Of a stretch of 22,797 nucleotides of DNA, positions 20,001 to 22,797 are shown piece after piece. The translations under genes and the position numbers were made by a program. The notes beneath the pieces were generated by a model, which made no database searches, was not told the origin of the DNA, and saw nothing but the letters and a program-made list of their open reading frames with translations. How positions within the stretch are numbered: position 1 is the first letter of the stretch; each line of letters starts with the position of its first letter. The stretch is from a virus, in IMG/VR virus record IMGVR_UViG_3300031885_000122, positions 1 to 22,797 of that record. One strand, 5' to 3'.

Positions 20001-22797
20001 AGGCTCCGGCTTCAGGTCCGATGCACGAACCACGCTCGGATTGGTTATGGCTCCGTTGGATCGTGACACGATGTCCTTGTCCGTCAGGGGCAAAGCCTTG
20101 AACTGGGTGCCCTCCTGTTTCAGGTTGATCCCGGCACCCTCAAGGTAGGTCACCAACTTGTCGAGGATGAACGGAGATTGTGGCGGGGGAGTCGGAAGGC
20201 CCATCTGCCAGGCGCGCCAGTACTCGGGGTTCGAGGAGCTCTTCAAACTCATGGCATCCTTGAGGAAGTGCGTGGAACCTCCACCAAGGAGTGCATAGAT
20301 CTCCCCGGTCCCGATGTTCTGGGCGCTTTCTCCTGAGATCTTCGCCGGTTGCATGTCTGAGGTGTAGGGCCCCAGGGCCTTCGCCGAGAACTTGTGCCGG
20401 ACCTGGTGCTTCAGTTTCATGAAGTTGACCCGGCCCACGAAGATGTCGTCGAGCTTCTTATTCTCGACCGGGTCGTAGATGGTCTCCGTGTCCGTGAGTC
20501 CGGCCTCCTTCAGGTCGTTCTGGATCTTCTTGAGGGAGGATTCGGACGAGAAGTTGTCCACCAGGTACTTCTTCCCGGTCTTCTCGGCGATCTTTCCGGC
20601 AACCGCCTCGAACATTTGTCCTGGATTGATGCGACCGGCAATTCCTGCCGGATTGAAGATGACATCGATCGTCCGCCCCTTGGAGTCCTTGTACATCTCC
20701 TTGTCGGGGATGATCTGAGTGACGATGCCCTTTCCCCCAGACCTGTTGCTGAACTTGTCTCCGACCTGCGCTGCCTCAAGGGTCCGCAGGAAGACCTTGA
20801 TGAACCGGCCGGTCTTGATCACGTCCACGACCTCGGCAGGATATTCTCCGTCCCAGGCCACGGAGACGTCGCGGAACGGGTTGGCCAAGGACTTGTGGAT
20901 CTTCGCGTAGTCCATCTCCTCCTGGAACTGGATCTGGTCGACGGCCGGGATGACGACGGTCTTTGAAGGGATGGTCACTCCCTTCTTGATGACACCGTCC
21001 GGATCATAGAATCCCGAAGTCATCTCGGCGGCCTTGTCGGGAAAATGGGCCTGCCAGATCTTGAAGCCGATCTTCGACGTGACCGTCCGGTCGAACCGGA
21101 ATTCATATTTGTGTTCGGACGTCATCCGCTTTGAGGCACCCTCGGAAACGACGATCGCATCCTCGAAATTCTGACCCTTGTACGGCATGTACGCGGTGAT
21201 AAGGTCACAGCCGATCGCCAGCGTCCCGCCCTTCGAGAAATTGTTGTTCGCTATGACCTGTCCCTTCTTCACCCGATCGCCGACCTTCACGAGCGGCGTG
21301 TCCGTGAGAAAGGCTTCGCTGTTCAACGGATAGAGGTAGTGGAGGTTGACGATGTGGACCGCTCGGTCCGACCCCCTGATCTTGATCTCTTCCTTTCCGA
21401 TCCGCTCGACGACGCCGTCGACGGGGGACTGCATGTTCATGAACTTCCCGAAGAAGTCGTGGTAGCCGAGGTCGCCGGAGTAGCGGGCCTGTACCATCGG
21501 CGGGTCAGGATTTGCCAGGGCGACGGCCTGCTCGATGTGCCTATCGGCCATCAGAACCCGGTTCGGGCTGTTGTTGTGGAGGAATGGGATCGAGTTCGTG
21601 ACGACGGAGAAGAAACTCTTCGGGTCCTGGAAGATGTAATCCACCTTCTTCGCTGGAACGAACTCGATCTTCGATCTGATCCTGGCCTTTACCATCGGGG
21701 CTATGGGGACCGGTACTTTTCCGGATAAGTTGAACTGATCGAAGAATGCGACGGTTACCGTCTCCAACTCCTGAGTGTTCTTCTGGACCTTCTTCCCGGT
21801 CTTGGCGTCGAAGACCCGGAGCGTAAGGAGGTTCCCTTCCTTCTCTGCGGCGACGGTGAGGTGACCCGTAACGCCAATGTGCCCGCCTTCAGGCGAATGC
21901 GTTCCATCCAAGAAGCCCATCTGAGACGGATGGACCAGGCGGAGCGGATCCGTGATCGCGTGCTCGCTCTGGATCCCGCCCTCGCCCATCGTCGTGGTGA
22001 GCTGATTGGTCGAGGCGATGTCGATGGGATTGTGCTGGTCCGAGTACCGGGTGAACTCGCTGGTCTTGAACCAGTCGATCACCGGATTGGAGAACGTCGA
22101 CGGCGAGATGAGCCTGGCGATCTTGGGGCCCTCGATGCCGCGGTCCATCCTCATGGAGATCTCGCGGACCACGTTCGGGACCACCTTGGCCAGGCGCTCC
22201 GGAACGAAGTCCTCGACGGCGTGGATGGACTTGAAGGCCAGGGACTCCGTGTCGTCCGGCTCCACGTGCTCCTGGGCGAGGGCGATCGCCTTCTTCGAGG
22301 ACTCGACGAGGAGCTGCGGCGTGATGCTCTTGAATTCCTTTCCGAGGGTGATCCTCGAGATTGCCGGGTCGAGCACCTTCGAGGCGAAGAACGAGGTCAC
22401 TTCCGTATTCAGAACGGCTGCGTCCGTAGGCATCTCCGCGTAACGGCGCATCGACTGATAGAGTTTCCGGACCGAGTCCTTGTCGGTCTTGGATTGGTTA
22501 GCCTCGAGGACCTCGGAACCCCATGCGTTACCGAGATCCGAATCCGAGACGCCAAGAGCGTGGAGCACCGGGTAGAGGTCCACGATCGTCGTCCCGGACT
22601 TGAGACGGAAGATACCGGTCTGCCGGAGAAAGACCACGCGATACCCGCCGCCGGCGGCGTTGATGAAGGTCTCGGTGTCGTTGGTGGACGTGTACCGGGT
22701 GTAGGGCCCGGGACGGAGCCGGAGCTGGTTCACCGTCTGGAGCTCGTTCCCCTCGACGATGTAGGAAGTCCGGCAGGTGATGTGGGGAAGGGTGACC
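17055..22797 (-). CDS. Single-chain RNA polymerase: beta and beta-prime homologues fused; 5' end outside the window
   Basis: This is a DNA-directed RNA polymerase catalytic protein, with about 1913 residues visible. The reading frame stays open past the GTG at 22733 to the window edge. The 21 extra codons encode a stretch matching bacterial beta (YIVEGNELQTVNQLRLRPG against FVINGTERVIVSQLHRSPG), so that GTG is internal and the true start is outside. Numbering from that GTG, the beta part has the rifampicin region (229-290), NFEDAI (522-527), the GDK...GGKG lysines (K660, K668) and H776, and ends near 870. The beta-prime part follows in the same frame: PVIPPQFRP (1045), LSGRSTVI (1149), the catalytic NADFDGD (1256-1262, bases 18948-18968), the bridge helix (1506-1541), a zinc site (C1557, C1611, C1618, C1621) and a trigger loop with Q1651, R1655 and H1658. 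The first zinc ribbon of beta-prime is absent. All catalytic residues I could align are present, so it is probably active. Its partners (alpha, omega or sigma) are not seen here. It may transcribe phage genes or travel in the virion; the sequence does not decide this. Confidence 0.95.
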   Translation of the reverse strand, partial: VTLPHITCRTSYIVEGNELQTVNQLRLRPGPYTRYTSTNDTETFINAAGGGYRVVFLRQTGIFRLKSGTTIVDLYPVLHALGVSDSDLGNAWGSEVLEANQSKTDKDSVRKLYQSMRRYAEMPTDAAVLNTEVTSFFASKVLDPAISRITLGKEFKSITPQLLVESSKKAIALAQEHVEPDDTESLAFKSIHAVEDFVPERLAKVVPNVVREISMRMDRGIEGPKIARLISPSTFSNPVIDWFKTSEFTRYSDQHNPIDIASTNQLTTTMGEGGIQSEHAITDPLRLVHPSQMGFLDGTHSPEGGHIGVTGHLTVAAEKEGNLLTLRVFDAKTGKKVQKNTQELETVTVAFFDQFNLSGKVPVPIAPMVKARIRSKIEFVPAKKVDYIFQDPKSFFSVVTNSIPFLHNNSPNRVLMADRHIEQAVALANPDPPMVQARYSGDLGYHDFFGKFMNMQSPVDGVVERIGKEEIKIRGSDRAVHIVNLHYLYPLNSEAFLTDTPLVKVGDRVKKGQVIANNNFSKGGTLAIGCDLITAYMPYKGQNFEDAIVVSEGASKRMTSEHKYEFRFDRTVTSKIGFKIWQAHFPDKAAEMTSGFYDPDGVIKKGVTIPSKTVVIPAVDQIQFQEEMDYAKIHKSLANPFRDVSVAWDGEYPAEVVDVIKTGRFIKVFLRTLEAAQVGDKFSNRSGGKGIVTQIIPDKEMYKDSKGRTIDVIFNPAGIAGRINPGQMFEAVAGKIAEKTGKKYLVDNFSSESSLKKIQNDLKEAGLTDTETIYDPVENKKLDDIFVGRVNFMKLKHQVRHKFSAKALGPYTSDMQPAKISGESAQNIGTGEIYALLGGGSTHFLKDAMSLKSSSNPEYWRAWQMGLPTPPPQSPFILDKLVTYLEGAGINLKQEGTQFKALPLTDKDIVSRSNGAITNPSVVRASDLKPEPGGLFDRSVTGGFGGVSWSHIDLESSIPNPLMERPIISVTGISSSQFKSIMSGETFVTKDGKLVADPTMGKPAGEGIKRLLDRVDVDAQLNETIAKIRTARASTLDDLNRKRRYLQALKALKMSPSEAYIWSKVPVIPPQFRPIYPLPDGALNVADPNHCYREILLINKQLLDLKNQGVDSKNLAPLRASLYGAVQGMAGVTEPLTRSKNFKGFIATVKGQTNKFGLFQGRAVRRPQDLSGRSTVIPNPALGIDEVGLPEDMALMIYRPFVVRGLVGAGLTPNEALDLIEKKDPKAMDVLRAEIKDRPVYLNRAPTLHKFSMLPFRPMLVTGQAIHINPLIVSGFNADFDGDTMGVHTVVSEAARKEALDKLPSRNLLSVSSDSLMHAPSKEYVLGLYLMTEPKGTPAAAASFKDMMALYGRKAIKVNTPVMVKGEGIWTPGRLIVNDSFPVGFKPGNVTITGKIMKDALFKIAKEKPNEAGSVINRLKDLGAKYVTEVGFSVGLKDLEFDYKARDKILAEAAGKVKGVGFDKAYLEAVDKLNAQVKGMKDNRFVIGGILSGAFGKADQMTQMLAAPVAMTDHRDQIIQVPIKKSFAEGHDIAAYWSTLPGSRKGLMQKGLGTRDVGALSKRLVNTTIDQIISMADCGSTDGLVFPVESREALDRVVSDGPFKGKVMTPELVQKLRTRKTSVIKMRSPLKCKAIRGICQKCYGLDETGQFPAIGFHIGALAGQTVTEPVLQTMLRGFHTGGAAGRSAVGFDRIEQIYEMPENLLGKATLSSVSGSVSSVKKGLGGGWDVTVGTEDHFVPKETGLGVKKGDKVVAGQKLSATGVIKPQELLSITGDIHRVRGQIISDLQKEYSGGGIRMKQKIFEAVIKPMTDRAEVTDAGDGEKFHVYRGDIVSVNAIDEVNKKIGKGRKILYQSTLLPIRVSPYHGDDLFGKLMFERLHETLQRAPATLEKADTAKGHPITRVAFGGYKRP

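Noticed and set aside
17055-22797. Two separate rpoB and rpoC genes
   Set aside because: No stop, start or ribosome site was found between the beta-like and beta-prime-like parts; the frame is continuous.

Overview
This window is a stretch of a tailed-phage (Caudoviricetes-type) genome, from a free phage, a prophage or a metagenomic contig. It carries a large-terminase gene, a probable capsid-maturation protease, a probable major capsid protein and a run of virion-type genes. All genes are tightly packed on the minus strand, so the transcript runs from position 22797 down to 1. Base composition is G+C rich (63-65% in two 60-base lines I counted, at 10441 and 15001). Almost every gene has an AGGAG-type ribosome binding site, so the host is a bacterium with ordinary translation initiation. 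I cannot name the host from the sequence.

Layout in the direction of transcription: (1) 22797-17055, a very large gene encoding RNA polymerase beta and beta-prime homologues joined in one chain; its 5' end lies outside the window. (2) 17047-13939, a probable baseplate or spike protein and a large unrecognised, probably virion, protein. (3) 13958-9802, a winged-helix protein that may be the small terminase, then the large terminase interrupted in its Walker A loop by a 423-residue intein with a LAGLIDADG endonuclease. (4) 9754-6250, three proteins that each carry one hydrophobic Gly/Ala/Met-rich segment; one also has a long Pro-rich region with a tandem repeat. (5) 6249-4780, a probable prohead protease. 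(6) 4713-2395, six small genes, several acidic or helical, in the place where scaffold and decoration proteins usually lie. (7) 2327-1140, the probable major capsid protein, followed by a strong intrinsic terminator at 1079-1115. (8) 1051-1, two small genes and the start of a third that leaves the window. No gap exceeds 300 bases.

The gene order gives DNA packaging, protease, scaffold region, capsid and neck, as in many tailed phages. The unusual parts are the single-chain cellular-type polymerase beside virion genes and the non-standard terminase intein, whose first residue is Thr instead of Cys or Ser. The polymerase keeps the catalytic residues but has changed residues at classic rifampicin-resistance positions, has no N-terminal zinc ribbon in its beta-prime half, and has an altered bridge helix. 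I did not recognise a portal protein, a sigma factor or a tRNA in this window.
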